Source: Ruegeria sp. HKCCD4315
GTDB lineage: Bacteria; Pseudomonadota; Alphaproteobacteria; Rhodobacterales; Rhodobacteraceae
Assembly (NCBI RefSeq): GCF_013112245.1
Contig: NZ_WVRN01000001.1
Span: 1,988,501 to 2,052,500, forward strand
DNA length: 64,000 nt
Reading direction: 5' to 3'
Part shown: piece by piece, positions 17,164-26,544 of the stretch
How the letters are laid out: each line of letters starts with the position of its first letter
How positions within the stretch are numbered: position 1 is the stretch's first letter
Made by a program: the position numbers and the translations under genes
Notes under the pieces: generated by a model
Told to the model about the DNA's origin: nothing
Databases searched by the model: none
What the model saw: only the letters and a program-made list of their open reading frames with translations

Positions 17164-18522
17164 TCAAGCCGTGCGCACAGGTTGCCGCATTGTCACCAGT
17201 TCTTCGGCCATCACCGGATGCACGGCGACAGTACGGTCAAAATCTTCTTTGGTCGCGCCCATCTTTACGGCAATACCTGCAAGCTGGATCATCTCACCCG
17301 CACCGGGGGCAACAATGTGGCACCCCAGTACCTTTCGCGTGGCCTGGCTGACCAACAGCTTCATCAAAACCCGCTGCGTTCCGCCAGCGAATGACTTTTG
17401 CATCGGCTTGAACGACGTGGCGTAGACTTCGATCGGTTCTTGCGCTGCCGCTTCTTCTTCGCTGAGGCCAACAGTGCCAAATTCCGGCTGCGTAAAGATC
17501 GCGGTTGGGATCAATTCATGATCCACAGGCGTCGGATTACCTTTGAACACTGTTTCGACAAATGCCATGCCTTCGCGGATCGCAACGGGCGTCAGATTCA
17601 CCCGGTCCGTGACGTCGCCAATGGCATAGATCGAAGGCACGGCGGTCTGGCTGAATTCATTTACAATGATTTCACCCTTGCGCCCGCGTTCGACGCCCAA
17701 GTCTTCCAGCCCCAGATTATCCGCATTTGGCACACGGCCCGTTGCGTACATCACCACGTCAAAACGATCTTCGGTACCATCGGTTGCCTTGACACGGATC
17801 TGGCCGCTGTCTTGGGTCATTTCCAGCACATTTGTGCCCAGACGGACGTCGATGCCGTTTTGGCGCATCTCTTCACAGATCAGCCCCCGCGCCTCTTCAT
17901 CAAAACCGCGCAGGATTTGCGCGCCGCGATAGAATTGCGTGGTCTTGACACCCAGCCCGTTCATGATCCCGGCGAATTCGCTGGCGATATAGCCACCACC
18001 GACGATCAGAATACTCTGGGGCAGCTTATCCAGATGGAAAATCTCGTTCGAAGTGATCGCCAGCTCTGATCCCGGGAAATCAGGCACGACCGGACGGCCA
18101 CCCGTGGCGATCAGGATGTGCTTGGCGGTTTTACGGGTACCATCAGCCAACTCGACCGTATGCGCATCCACCAAACGCGCGCGCTGATCAAAGCTTTCAA
18201 CACCGTTGTTTTTCAGGATGTTACGATAGATCCCTTCCAGCCTATCCAGTTCCGTCACCAGCTTACCGTGGAATGTATTCCAGTTGAACGCACCGGGCTG
18301 AATGTCCCAACCATAAGCCTGCGCATCGCCAACCATGCCAGAGTATTCACTGGCAAAGACCATCAGTTTCTTGGGGACACAGCCGCGGATCACACAGGTC
18401 CCGCCATAGCGGTCTTCTTCGGCAAGTGCGACTTTGGCTCCGGTCTCACCCGCTGCCACGCGCGCTGCGCGGACCCCGCCCGAGCCTCCGCCGATGACAA
18501 AAAGATCATAGTCAAAGCTCAT
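17164..18522 (-). CDS. gor: glutathione-disulfide reductase
   Basis: A 452-residue flavoprotein that reduces oxidised glutathione with NADPH. The FAD-binding Gly motif GGGSGGVRAARVAA is at 11-24 and the redox pair is Cys43/Cys48 in GGTCVIRGCVPKKL. The NAD(P)-binding motif is GGGYIASEFAGIMNGLG, followed by an arginine in YRG. The dimer-interface histidine is in VAVHPVMAEELVT. Many Rhodobacteraceae carry this alongside several GSTs, as here. Complete. Confidence 0.95.
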   Translation of the reverse strand: MSFDYDLFVIGGGSGGVRAARVAAGETGAKVALAEEDRYGGTCVIRGCVPKKLMVFASEYSGMVGDAQAYGWDIQPGAFNWNTFHGKLVTELDRLEGIYRNILKNNGVESFDQRARLVDAHTVELADGTRKTAKHILIATGGRPVVPDFPGSELAITSNEIFHLDKLPQSILIVGGGYIASEFAGIMNGLGVKTTQFYRGAQILRGFDEEARGLICEEMRQNGIDVRLGTNVLEMTQDSGQIRVKATDGTEDRFDVVMYATGRVPNADNLGLEDLGVERGRKGEIIVNEFSQTAVPSIYAIGDVTDRVNLTPVAIREGMAFVETVFKGNPTPVDHELIPTAIFTQPEFGTVGLSEEEAAAQEPIEVYATSFKPMQKSFAGGTQRVLMKLLVSQATRKVLGCHIVAPGAGEMIQLAGIAVKMGATKEDFDRTVAVHPVMAEELVTMRQPVRTA

Positions 18523-18648
18523 GCCGGTTTCCTTCGTTCAACTTGCAAAAATTCTCTGGATATCTGGGCGCGAAAACCCCGGTGCCAACCCCCGGGCACT
18601 GAAATTTCGAACATTCACTGGCGCTTGTCAGGGATAAGGGCATTAAAG

Positions 18649-19437
18649 TCAGTCCGAAACATCGGAAAACAGGTTGTCACGAGAGCCCCCAAGCAACTGA
18701 TCCAGTTGGATGGTCCCTGCATTTATATCCCTCAATTCGACACGACCGTCGCCGTGGCCAATCACGACTTTGTCACAGATATCGATGAACAAGCCGTTTT
18801 CGACAACACCCGGCACCTGATTGAGGATCAGCGCCATCTGGCGCGGATTGCCGATGCGCTGCAGATGAAGGTCCAGAATATGATTTCCCTCATCCGTTAC
18901 AAACGGGGCCTCACCGTTCATGCGCAGTACGGATGTCGTCCCGAGAACATCCATGGCATCCAGTGCCTCTTCGATCAGGGTGCGTGTGGTTTGCCATCCG
19001 AACGGAACGACTTCGACCGGCAAAGGGAAAGCCCCCAACGTTTCGACCTCTTTGCCGGAATCAGCGATGACGATCATCTGGTCGCTGGCAGTCGCTACGA
19101 TCTTTTCCTGCAAATGCGCGCCACCGCCGCCCTTGATCAGGTTCAAGTCGCTGTCAAACTCGTCTGCTCCATCGATTGTCAGGTCCAGCCATCCGGCCTG
19201 GTCCAACGAAATCACCTCAATCCCGACCTCTCGGGCAAGTTGCGCGGTTCGTGTTGACGTTGGCACACCCTTGATCCGCAAGCCGTCCTGCTGAACCCTC
19301 TCGCCCAGGCGTCTGACCAGCCATGCGGCCGTGGAACCCGTGCCCAGGCCGACGCGCATTCCGTCCTCGACCATCTCGGCCGCGCGGCGCGCAGCCACGA
19401 ATTTCGCAGTGTCGATAGGCGAAAGATCTCCGGTCAT
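18649..19437 (-). CDS. rpiA: ribose-5-phosphate isomerase A
   Basis: A 262-residue isomerase of the pentose phosphate pathway, converting ribose 5-phosphate and ribulose 5-phosphate. Hallmarks are VGLGTGSTAAWLVRRLGE, the catalytic DGADEFDSDLNLIKGGGGA segment with the essential aspartates, and a lysine in LQEKIVA. The start at 19437 (MTGDLSPIDTAKF) matches the family; the open frame continues upstream to 19521. Transcribed in the same direction as gor with 126 bases between. Confidence 0.96.
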   Translation of the reverse strand: MTGDLSPIDTAKFVAARRAAEMVEDGMRVGLGTGSTAAWLVRRLGERVQQDGLRIKGVPTSTRTAQLAREVGIEVISLDQAGWLDLTIDGADEFDSDLNLIKGGGGAHLQEKIVATASDQMIVIADSGKEVETLGAFPLPVEVVPFGWQTTRTLIEEALDAMDVLGTTSVLRMNGEAPFVTDEGNHILDLHLQRIGNPRQMALILNQVPGVVENGLFIDICDKVVIGHGDGRVELRDINAGTIQLDQLLGGSRDNLFSDVSD

Positions 19438-19604
19438 GGCAGCTGTCCTAAATTGGCTTGCCCGAGTTATAGGGAATGCGCAGCGTAACTGCGACCCCAA
19501 TTCGCGGTGCGGCGAACCCAAAGATGGCCCGGGACTACGCGTTTCCTATCGGAAACGTCGCAATCATGTCTTACAAGTTCATCTTAGAGCTATAAGTTGC
19601 CGCC

Positions 19605-20306
19605 ATGTTGACGCCCTACCGCCTGCACTATGCCCCTGATAACGCCTCGCTGGTGATCCGCCTGGCGATGGAGGAGATGGGCGTGACGTATGAAACCGTT
19701 CTGGTGGATCGCCGCCGGAACGAACAGGACAGTGCCGCATACCGTGCCTTGAACCCCAACGGGTTGATCCCGGTGCTGGAAACACCCCAAGGGCCGATCT
19801 TTGAAACCGCGGCGATCCTGCTGTGGCTGTCCGAGCATCACGGACAGCTTGCACCTGCGCCGGGTGACCCTGCGCGTGCAGAATTTCTGAAGTGGTTGTT
19901 TTTTGCGTCCAATACGTTGCACGCGGACCTGCGTATCCTCTTTTACGCTGAGAAATACATCGACCCATCACAGGCCGACACATTGCGGACTGGCATTCGC
20001 CCGCGTCTGAGGCGCCACCTGCAACTGCTGGATACTGTAGCAAAACGCGCGCCGGACTGGTTCTGCGCTGACCAACCATCGGTGCTGACTTATTACGTTG
20101 CGTGCATGATGCGCTGGATGGCGCTGTACCCCGCTCAGGCAGACCGCAGTTGGTACCAGCTGGCCGATACACCTTGCCTGCAAACAATGCTGGCGCACCT
20201 TGAAACACGCCCCGCGACCCGTTCGGCCATAGCCGCAGAAGGTCTTGGGGCCACCCCGTTCACATCCCCTGTTCACGCCAACCCTCCAGAAGGCTCAGCT
20301 ATCTGA
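19605..20306 (+). CDS. glutathione S-transferase family protein
   Basis: A 233-residue GST with an N-terminal thioredoxin-like domain (YRLHYAPDNASLVIRLAMEEMG, LNPNGLIPVLETPQGPIFETAAILLWL) and a helical C-terminal domain. The N-terminal catalytic residue is likely a serine or tyrosine near residues 5-15 but cannot be fixed by eye. The sdaA start follows one base after its stop, so the two are probably co-transcribed. Substrate unknown. Confidence 0.85.
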   Translation: MLTPYRLHYAPDNASLVIRLAMEEMGVTYETVLVDRRRNEQDSAAYRALNPNGLIPVLETPQGPIFETAAILLWLSEHHGQLAPAPGDPARAEFLKWLFFASNTLHADLRILFYAEKYIDPSQADTLRTGIRPRLRRHLQLLDTVAKRAPDWFCADQPSVLTYYVACMMRWMALYPAQADRSWYQLADTPCLQTMLAHLETRPATRSAIAAEGLGATPFTSPVHANPPEGSAI

Positions 20307-20307
20307 T

Positions 20308-21681
20308 ATGTTCCTCTCTGTCTTCGATATGTTCAAAGTGGGCATCGGCCCGTCCTCATCTCATACCATGGGCCCCATGGTCGCTGCCGCGCGCTTTCTG
20401 GACATGATGCGCGCGTCGCCGTTTGAGTTTTCCGGCCTCAAGGGGTCATTGCACGGCTCGCTGGCGTTTACCGGTGTCGGCCACGCGACCGACCGTGCAA
20501 CTATCCTTGGCCTGGCCGGGTTTGTGCCCGACACGTATGACAATGACAAAGCCGAGGCTGCGCTTGCTGCCATTGCCGACACGCATACCGTGTCGCCCGA
20601 AGGTCTGCCGACACTGACGTTCGACCCGAAAACCGATCTGGTCTTTGACTACGACAACAACCTGCCCGGGCATGCCAACGGGATGATCCTGATGGCAACG
20701 GATGCGCAGGGCGACGTGATCCTGAGGCAGGTATTCTATTCCATCGGTGGCGGCTTTGTTCTGACCGAAGAGGAACTGGCCGAAGGCAAAGCCACCGAAG
20801 AAGGCGATCCAGTCCCCTACCCGTTCAAATCGGCAGCCGAGATGCTGGAAATGGCAAATTCCAGCGGCAAATCCATCGCCGAAATGAAGCGCGCCAACGA
20901 AATCGCGCGCGGCTGCGCGGATAGTTTTACCAAGGGCTCGGCCCGCCTTTGGCAGGTAATGAACGACTGTATCGAGCGCGGCCTGCGGACCGATGGTATT
21001 CTTCCAGGTGGCCTGAGCGTGCGTCGCCGTGCCAAAGGGATCTATGACGCTCTGATGGCCGAGCGCGGGATGAACCTGACCGCGCCTCACACAATCAACG
21101 ACTGGATGAGCGTTTATGCGATGGCGGTCAACGAAGAAAATGCGGCCGGCGGGCAAGTTGTCACGGCCCCAACCAACGGCGCGGCGGGTGTGCTGCCTGC
21201 AGTGCTGCGATATTACCTCGACCACGTGCCCGGTGCTTCGGAAAGCCATATCGAAGATTTCCTGCTGACTGCCGCTGCAATTGGCGGGCTGGTCAAGTTC
21301 AATGCTTCGATTTCGGGCGCTGAAGCGGGCTGTCAGGCTGAAGTTGGAAGCGCTTCTGCCATGGCTGCAGCCGGGCTTTGCGCGGTGATGGGCGGCACAC
21401 CCGAGCAGGTGGAAAACGCCGCCGAGATCGCGCTGGAGCATCATCTGGGCATGACCTGCGATCCCGTCGCGGGTCTGGTTCAGGTACCCTGTATCGAGCG
21501 TAACGGGTTGGGCGCCATCAAGGCAGTCTCTGCAGCGTCGCTCGCGCTGCGAGGTGATGGTCAGCATTTTGTGCCTTTGGATTCGGCAATTGAGACCATG
21601 CGACAAACCGGGCTTGATATGCACGAGAGGTACAAAGAAACTTCGCTGGGCGGGTTGGCTGTAAACATCCCGAACTGTTGA
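20308..21681 (+). CDS. sdaA: L-serine ammonia-lyase (L-serine dehydratase)
   Basis: A 457-residue single-chain iron-sulfur enzyme converting L-serine to pyruvate and ammonia. The beta domain opens [24 protein letters not shown]. The alpha domain has [17 protein letters not shown] and the conserved [18 protein letters not shown], then [18 protein letters not shown] with cluster-linked cysteines. I chose ATG 20308 because the family begins there; the in-frame 20245 lies inside the GST gene. Length is normal. Confidence 0.96.
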   Translation: MFLSVFDMFKVGIGPSSSHTMGPMVAAARFLDMMRASPFEFSGLKGSLHGSLAFTGVGHATDRATILGLAGFVPDTYDNDKAEAALAAIADTHTVSPEGLPTLTFDPKTDLVFDYDNNLPGHANGMILMATDAQGDVILRQVFYSIGGGFVLTEEELAEGKATEEGDPVPYPFKSAAEMLEMANSSGKSIAEMKRANEIARGCADSFTKGSARLWQVMNDCIERGLRTDGILPGGLSVRRRAKGIYDALMAERGMNLTAPHTINDWMSVYAMAVNEENAAGGQVVTAPTNGAAGVLPAVLRYYLDHVPGASESHIEDFLLTAAAIGGLVKFNASISGAEAGCQAEVGSASAMAAAGLCAVMGGTPEQVENAAEIALEHHLGMTCDPVAGLVQVPCIERNGLGAIKAVSAASLALRGDGQHFVPLDSAIETMRQTGLDMHERYKETSLGGLAVNIPNC

Positions 21682-21702
21682 GGTCGGAAAGGAGTCTACC
21701 GG

Positions 21703-22119
21703 ATGCGTGGACATTGCCTGTGCGGCAAAATCAAATACGAAGTCGACTCTCCTGCTCTGTCTTGTGTGACGTGCCATTGCGACAGTTGCCGCCGCCAATG
21801 CGCAGCTCCGATGACAATCTATTTCGCGGTTCGCGACGGGCAATGGCGTTGGACCGGGGAAGAACCTAAGCGCTTCAACTCCTCACCAGGAGTTGAGCGC
21901 AGCTTTTGCCCGCATTGCGGCACACCGATCTCGTTCCGTTCGGCCAAGATGTCAGATGTACTGCATCTGTACGTGGCGACATTAGAGAACCCAGAGGTGT
22001 TGCACCCAACACTTCATGTCTCTCACGAGGAAAAGCTGAGCTGGCTGCACTTTGATGACGGTTTGCCCACCTGTGTTGGGCCAGATTACACCAAGGTTCA
22101 GCCTCTGCCGAAAGCCTAA
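21703..22119 (+). CDS. GFA family zinc protein
   Basis: A 138-residue protein of the glutathione-dependent formaldehyde-activating (GFA/CENP-V) fold. Zinc cysteines are visible in CLCGKIKYEV, CVTCHCDSCRRQ and FCPHCGTP. The name is historical: most members do not act on formaldehyde and their function is unknown. A good AAGGAG site precedes ATG 21703. It follows sdaA by 21 bases, so it may be in the same transcript. Confidence 0.88.
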   Translation: MRGHCLCGKIKYEVDSPALSCVTCHCDSCRRQCAAPMTIYFAVRDGQWRWTGEEPKRFNSSPGVERSFCPHCGTPISFRSAKMSDVLHLYVATLENPEVLHPTLHVSHEEKLSWLHFDDGLPTCVGPDYTKVQPLPKA

Positions 22120-22164
22120 CGTCGGACCTTTCCACTCTTTCGCGAAACGGCTAGCGTCGCAGGC

Positions 22165-23079
22165 ATGACTCAGGATCGTCCCGTCTTTGGCATTGTTTTG
22201 ATGCTTGGTTTCTGCGTGCTTGCGCCATTGGGTGATTCAATGGCCAAGCTGTTGGGCGAGACGACTCCGTTGGGATTGCTGGTTACAGTCCGCTTTGCTG
22301 TGCAAGCCTTGATCCTGATCCCGCTGGTTGCCTTGACAGGACGACCATGGCGCATGCGCGGGCGTATTCTGCGCCTGACTGTGATCCGCACATTTCTGCA
22401 TATCGTCGGCATCACGGCGATGTTCAGCGCGCTTCAGTTCCTGCCTCTGGCGGATGCTATCGCAATCGCTTTTGTCATGCCGTTCATCATGTTGTTGTTG
22501 GGTAAATACGTGCTGGGCGAAGAAGTTGGTGCCCGCCGTCTGGTCGCGTGCATCGTTGGATTTATCGGCACGCTTCTGGTCATCCAACCCAGCTTTGCCG
22601 AGGTCGGCGCTCCTGCGCTATTGCCCCTGATCGTCGCTGTTGTCTTTGCCTTGTTCATGCTGGTCACGCGGCAAATCGCGAAAGAGACTGACCCTGTGTC
22701 ATTGCAGGCCGTGTCGGGCGTTCTTGCCACATTGGTTTTAACGCCGGTTCTGGTGATTGGAACGCACCTTGACGTATGGGAGATCTCAGCCACGCTGCCT
22801 GCCGCTGACATGTACTGGCTTTTGCTGGCAATCGGCGTGTTGGGCACGGTGGCCCATCTGCTGATGACCTGGTCGTTGCGTTATGCGCCTTCGGCCACGT
22901 TGGCCCCGATGCAATATCTGGAAATTCCCGTTGCAACCCTGATCGGCTGGGTCATCTTCAGCGACTTGCCGGACGGGCTTGCAGCGATTGGCATTTTGAT
23001 AACCATCGCTGCGGGCCTCTATGTCATTCTGCGCGAGCGGGCCACCGCCCGGTCTGCCCCGACAGAAACACCTGCATAA
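22165..23079 (+). CDS. DMT superfamily (EamA) transporter
   Basis: A 304-residue membrane protein with about ten transmembrane helices and two EamA repeats (first: PLADAIAIAFVMPFIMLLLGK; second: ATLAPMQYLEIPVATLIGW). Substrate unknown. The last 56 bases overlap the convergent thiamine pyrophosphokinase gene, which is tight even for this dense genome. The C-terminal tail past the last helix (RERATARSAP) is in the overlap. Confidence 0.88.
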   Translation: MTQDRPVFGIVLMLGFCVLAPLGDSMAKLLGETTPLGLLVTVRFAVQALILIPLVALTGRPWRMRGRILRLTVIRTFLHIVGITAMFSALQFLPLADAIAIAFVMPFIMLLLGKYVLGEEVGARRLVACIVGFIGTLLVIQPSFAEVGAPALLPLIVAVVFALFMLVTRQIAKETDPVSLQAVSGVLATLVLTPVLVIGTHLDVWEISATLPAADMYWLLLAIGVLGTVAHLLMTWSLRYAPSATLAPMQYLEIPVATLIGWVIFSDLPDGLAAIGILITIAAGLYVILRERATARSAPTETPA

Positions 23080-23731
23080 GCCGATCCAGCGCGGAGCGCG
23101 GGATCATAACCAAAAGCCCCGGCCCGTCCATTTGCAACTCAACCTCGGCCCGTGCGCGGTTGGAAGTGCCTACCTGACCGTTTGGCTGAAACTCCAACCC
23201 TTCGATTGGCCATTCCAGCCCGGTGCTGCGTCCTGTAACCGGGCACATTGGAAACAGCGAAACGACATCTCCGGGATCAACGGGCAGGTGAATGCACGGC
23301 GGCGCGTGAAAGACCACCTCATGCTCACCCAATAGAATGCACGCCTGATCCTGCCTTCTGACCAAAGTATTCAAAACAGCCAGTTGATGATCCAGCCGCC
23401 CACCCAGAAACCCCACCCCTAGAACCAATGGGGTCTGCACACTACGCAGGGCTTTGTCGAAGTCAGTGCTGTCTTGTTCGCGGACCGGAAAGAGACGCTC
23501 GGGAGGTATTTTCGCTTTTTCCACTGCGTCTAGCGAATCGAAATCACCTATGACCGCATCCGGGATCTGACCTGATTCTGTTAGAACAGCCGCACCACCA
23601 TCAGCAGCTACAAGGGATTTGACGCGATTCAGCACCAGATTCAGGTCTTCTGCGCCGACAAATCCCCCCCCAAACAGTCCAATTGGATCCGTTGAGCGTA
23701 CAATTGGCTCATTTTTCACAAGATTGGCCAT
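23024..23731 (-). CDS. thiamine pyrophosphokinase
   Basis: A 235-residue enzyme making thiamine diphosphate from thiamine and ATP. Family marks are VAADGGAAVL, the DAVIGDFDSLD segment, DSTDFDKAL and GVGFLGGRLDHQLAVLNTL, which hold the catalytic aspartates. The start is uncertain: ATG 23731 is used, but ATG 23752 and GTG 23761 are in frame. It is convergent with the DMT transporter and its 3' end lies inside that gene. In bacteria this gene is often called thiN or tpk. Confidence 0.88.
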   Translation of the reverse strand: MANLVKNEPIVRSTDPIGLFGGGFVGAEDLNLVLNRVKSLVAADGGAAVLTESGQIPDAVIGDFDSLDAVEKAKIPPERLFPVREQDSTDFDKALRSVQTPLVLGVGFLGGRLDHQLAVLNTLVRRQDQACILLGEHEVVFHAPPCIHLPVDPGDVVSLFPMCPVTGRSTGLEWPIEGLEFQPNGQVGTSNRARAEVELQMDGPGLLVMIPRSALDRLMQVFLSGQTGRWPARAE

Positions 23732-23854
23732 TTTTCCCGGATTTGGACACATTAAGACCACAAAATGATAGGTTCATGCGAAGAGTTCCGAGCCAGTGTG
23801 TGCTCCCGAATCCGGGTAAGCTGGCTCTCGTAGTTTGTAAAGGACGTGCGTCTG

Positions 23855-25561
23855 ATGGTACAGAATAACAAGGTATTGACCGTTTCTTATGGAACCTTCT
23901 CCTGCACTTTGGAAGGATTTGACGATTCCTTTGAGACGATGAAAGCCATCGCCGAGTATTTTCGTGACCTCGCTGCGGATGACCGCTATTTCGGCTCAGA
24001 GCCCCCTCAACCTGATGCCGAAATGCTGACCCGCATTGCCCGGCGCGATGCGTCGCAGCGGGTAGAAGCAAGCCAGAACGAATCTGGACTGCTGCTGCGC
24101 GCCACGCAGACACCGGAAGCCACGTACCAGGAACCGGTTTCGCACACCGCCGCTCCGCCTGTTGCACACACCCCTACTCACGAACAGCCGACACCAACAG
24201 CGTTTTCCGAGGCGGAACCCGTCAAAGATACTTCTCCTCCGGCAGCTGACAGCATCGCGTCTAAGCTGCAGCGTATTCGCGCGGTCGTCTCTCATTCGGA
24301 CGTTCCCCCTTCGGCTTACTCCGAAGATGAAGACACATCTTTACTGGCAGGCTCCACCCCCCAAGTGGACGCAGTCGCCGCAGCTTTTGAGGCCGGTGCG
24401 CTGAGCGCTGAAGACTTTGAAAAGCCCGCTGCTCCAGTGGCCGAAGAACAGCAGACACCTGCTGTGGAAGAGTTCGAGCCCGAAGAAACAGACGACTTGA
24501 CCGTGGATGTAACGGCGGAGGCACAAGAGACTGAAGACAAAGACGAAGCCGAAACCGTCGAAACAGAAGCCCCAACGAGTGACGCTGACAACCTGCACGT
24601 GCCCATGACCCCCGAGCACGTGCAGGTCGACAGCCTCGAAGACGCCCCCGAAATGCAGCAACTTCCTGCCGAACCGCTGTTCGCGGATCTGGAAGAAGAC
24701 GTAGCAGACGAGGTCGAAGAAGAGGACGTTCCAAACATCCTGAATGTAGAGGACGTGGCGATTGAAACTTCGGATGAAGCATCCCAGGACTCACAGGACG
24801 ATCAGACCCATGGTTTGTTGACGGCCGAAGATGAAGAGAACCTGCTGAGCGAGATTTCCGAGATCGAGTCAGAGTTCTCTGAGCGCTCGAGCCAAAAACT
24901 GGCGGATGACGCCGATCCGGATCAGGATGTCCAGCGTTTGATGGCCAAAACCGGCGAACATATGGATGATCCGTCCAGCAGCGATGCGCGCGAAACCTAT
25001 TCGCACCTGCGTACAGCTGTCGCTGCGACCGAGGCAGAGCTGGATGACGCAGACACTGCATCCTCAAAGGCCGACGAATACCGTGGCGACTTGGAATCTG
25101 TGGTCAGCCCCCGCCGCCCCGAAGTGAAGGTGACCAGTGCGCGTCCGGAAGCAGATGCTCCGGCCCCGCTAAAACTGGTGGCTGAACAGCGCGTTGACGA
25201 TCAGAGCGAACCAACCGGCCCCGTGATGCCCCGTCGCGTCACCACTGAAATGGAAGACAGCGGTTCGGAAGAAGGCGGCTTTGCCCAGTTTGCACAGGAC
25301 CAGGGCGCTCAATCACTGCCTGACCTTCTGGAAGCAGCAGCAGCTTATCTGTCCTTTATTGAAGGTCAGGAACAGTTCTCGCGCCCGCAACTGATGAACA
25401 AAGTCCGCTCTTTGAAGCAGGATGAGTTCAATCGCGAAGAAAGCCTGCGTTCATTCGGTCAGTTGCTGCGCGACGGCAAAATCGAGAAAGCCGGCGGTGG
25501 CCGTTTTGCGGCCTCCAATCTGATCGGCTTCCGCCCGGATGATGAACGCGCAGTGGGCTGA
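23855..25561 (+). CDS. large acidic protein with conserved ends, function unknown
   Basis: A 568-residue protein. Residues about 1-60 form a compact, conserved-looking module (VLTVSYGTFSCTLEGFDDSF, then AIAEYFRDLAADDRYFG). About 400 residues of low-complexity, strongly acidic, Pro/Ala/Glu-rich sequence follow, probably disordered. The last 85 residues look folded and helical (LPDLLEAAAAYLSFIEGQEQ, then RPQLMNKVRSL). I recall similar proteins throughout Rhodobacterales but no assigned function. There is no signal peptide or membrane segment. ATG 23855 fits the AAGGA site better than GTG 23846. A strong terminator follows. Confidence 0.8.
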   Translation: MVQNNKVLTVSYGTFSCTLEGFDDSFETMKAIAEYFRDLAADDRYFGSEPPQPDAEMLTRIARRDASQRVEASQNESGLLLRATQTPEATYQEPVSHTAAPPVAHTPTHEQPTPTAFSEAEPVKDTSPPAADSIASKLQRIRAVVSHSDVPPSAYSEDEDTSLLAGSTPQVDAVAAAFEAGALSAEDFEKPAAPVAEEQQTPAVEEFEPEETDDLTVDVTAEAQETEDKDEAETVETEAPTSDADNLHVPMTPEHVQVDSLEDAPEMQQLPAEPLFADLEEDVADEVEEEDVPNILNVEDVAIETSDEASQDSQDDQTHGLLTAEDEENLLSEISEIESEFSERSSQKLADDADPDQDVQRLMAKTGEHMDDPSSSDARETYSHLRTAVAATEAELDDADTASSKADEYRGDLESVVSPRRPEVKVTSARPEADAPAPLKLVAEQRVDDQSEPTGPVMPRRVTTEMEDSGSEEGGFAQFAQDQGAQSLPDLLEAAAAYLSFIEGQEQFSRPQLMNKVRSLKQDEFNREESLRSFGQLLRDGKIEKAGGGRFAASNLIGFRPDDERAVG

Positions 25562-25582
25562 CTGACGCGCCTATAGACAAGC

Positions 25583-25611
25583 AGGGCCGGTTAAATCCCG
25601 GCCCTTTTTTT
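25583..25611 (+). terminator. intrinsic terminator
   Basis: GGGCCGG and CCGGCCC are separated by a short AT-rich loop and followed by seven T. It lies about 20 bases after the stop of the acidic protein gene. Confidence 0.9.
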
Positions 25612-25744
25612 GCGAACTCAACTGTGCAAGGTGCACCGTTATTCAGGCAGCGCGTCAAAACGGTTTATGCTGCAGCGCAGAATTATGGTATAGTCTCACG
25701 GTAAAACTCTCGTCACGAGATCCGTTTCAGACTGAGGCAGTGCT

Positions 25745-26317
25745 ATGCAAGACATCGTAATTCGCCGACTTCGAAGACATGATCACGCTTTAATTTCAAG
25801 CCATTTCAACAGCTTGGATGAGGACGTATTGCTTTCGCGCTTTGGCACACCTGTTCAGCCGCAGGGGGTGCAAGACTACCTGTCCAATATGTTTGCCGAC
25901 GCAGCATTTGTTTTCGGAGCTTTCCCGGATTCTTGTCTACGCGGCGTGGGAGAATTGCGTCTGATACCTGACCACAAATACCACGTCGCCGAAGCGGCAT
26001 TTACTGTTGAAAAAGCTTGGCAAGATCAAGGGATTGGAGATGCGTTGCTATCCCGCCTCATTACGATCGCTCAAAACCGAGGGATCAGAGAAGTCCATAT
26101 GCTATGCCTTGCGACCAATCAGAAAATGAGACGCCTGGCCGCAAAGCACAACGCAGAGCTAACCCTTGTACCGGGTCAGGTCGAGGCGACCCTGACCACA
26201 CCATGGCCCACCCCTTTCAGCATGGCCAAAGAAATCACAAGTGAGTACCGCGCATTTGCACGCGCAGTTCTCAGTTGGCCGAACCCGACACAGGCTTCTC
26301 AAGAGGGTCAGGACTGA
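25745..26317 (+). CDS. GNAT family N-acetyltransferase
   Basis: A 190-residue acetyltransferase. The acetyl-CoA-binding loop is visible as VEKAWQDQGIGDALLSRLI (about residues 95-113), close to the Q/R-x-x-G-x-G/A pattern, and the C-terminal half has the remaining GNAT strands. It begins MQDIVIRRLRRHDH, usual for this family. The acceptor substrate is unknown. A possible -10 element (TATAGT) lies about 50 bases upstream. Its 3' end overlaps the convergent DUF2842 gene by ten bases. Confidence 0.82.
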   Translation: MQDIVIRRLRRHDHALISSHFNSLDEDVLLSRFGTPVQPQGVQDYLSNMFADAAFVFGAFPDSCLRGVGELRLIPDHKYHVAEAAFTVEKAWQDQGIGDALLSRLITIAQNRGIREVHMLCLATNQKMRRLAAKHNAELTLVPGQVEATLTTPWPTPFSMAKEITSEYRAFARAVLSWPNPTQASQEGQD

Positions 26318-26544
26318 TCCGGGTCTTCTTTCCCGACGCCGCGAAAAACGAACTTGAACGGCAAAGCCCAAAGAACGCCAAGTACGACATAGACCAGAAG
26401 CTCAACCCAGATCGGGGGGCGATCCAGCCAGTTCACAACCGTCACCACAGCCACAATGTACAGCGGCAAGCCAATAACAAGGATCACCAGAGACCACCGC
26501 CGACGCGCCTTGTAACTCAGTCCCGGTTTCTTTTCCTCGGCCAT
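26308..26544 (-). CDS. small membrane protein, DUF2842 family
   Basis: A 78-residue protein with two transmembrane segments (WSLVILVIGLPLYIVAVVTV and VELLVYVVLGVLWALPFKFV), the second followed by the GVGKEDP tail. Start at 26544 overlaps the purA stop in a TGATG junction, so it is translationally coupled to purA. Function unknown; restricted, as far as I know, to alphaproteobacteria. Confidence 0.85.
   Translation of the reverse strand: MAEEKKPGLSYKARRRWSLVILVIGLPLYIVAVVTVVNWLDRPPIWVELLVYVVLGVLWALPFKFVFRGVGKEDPDQS

Noticed and set aside
18118..19257. Plus-strand frame of 379 codons over gor and rpiA
   Set aside because: It spans two well-supported minus-strand genes; composition fits an antisense frame in GC-rich DNA.
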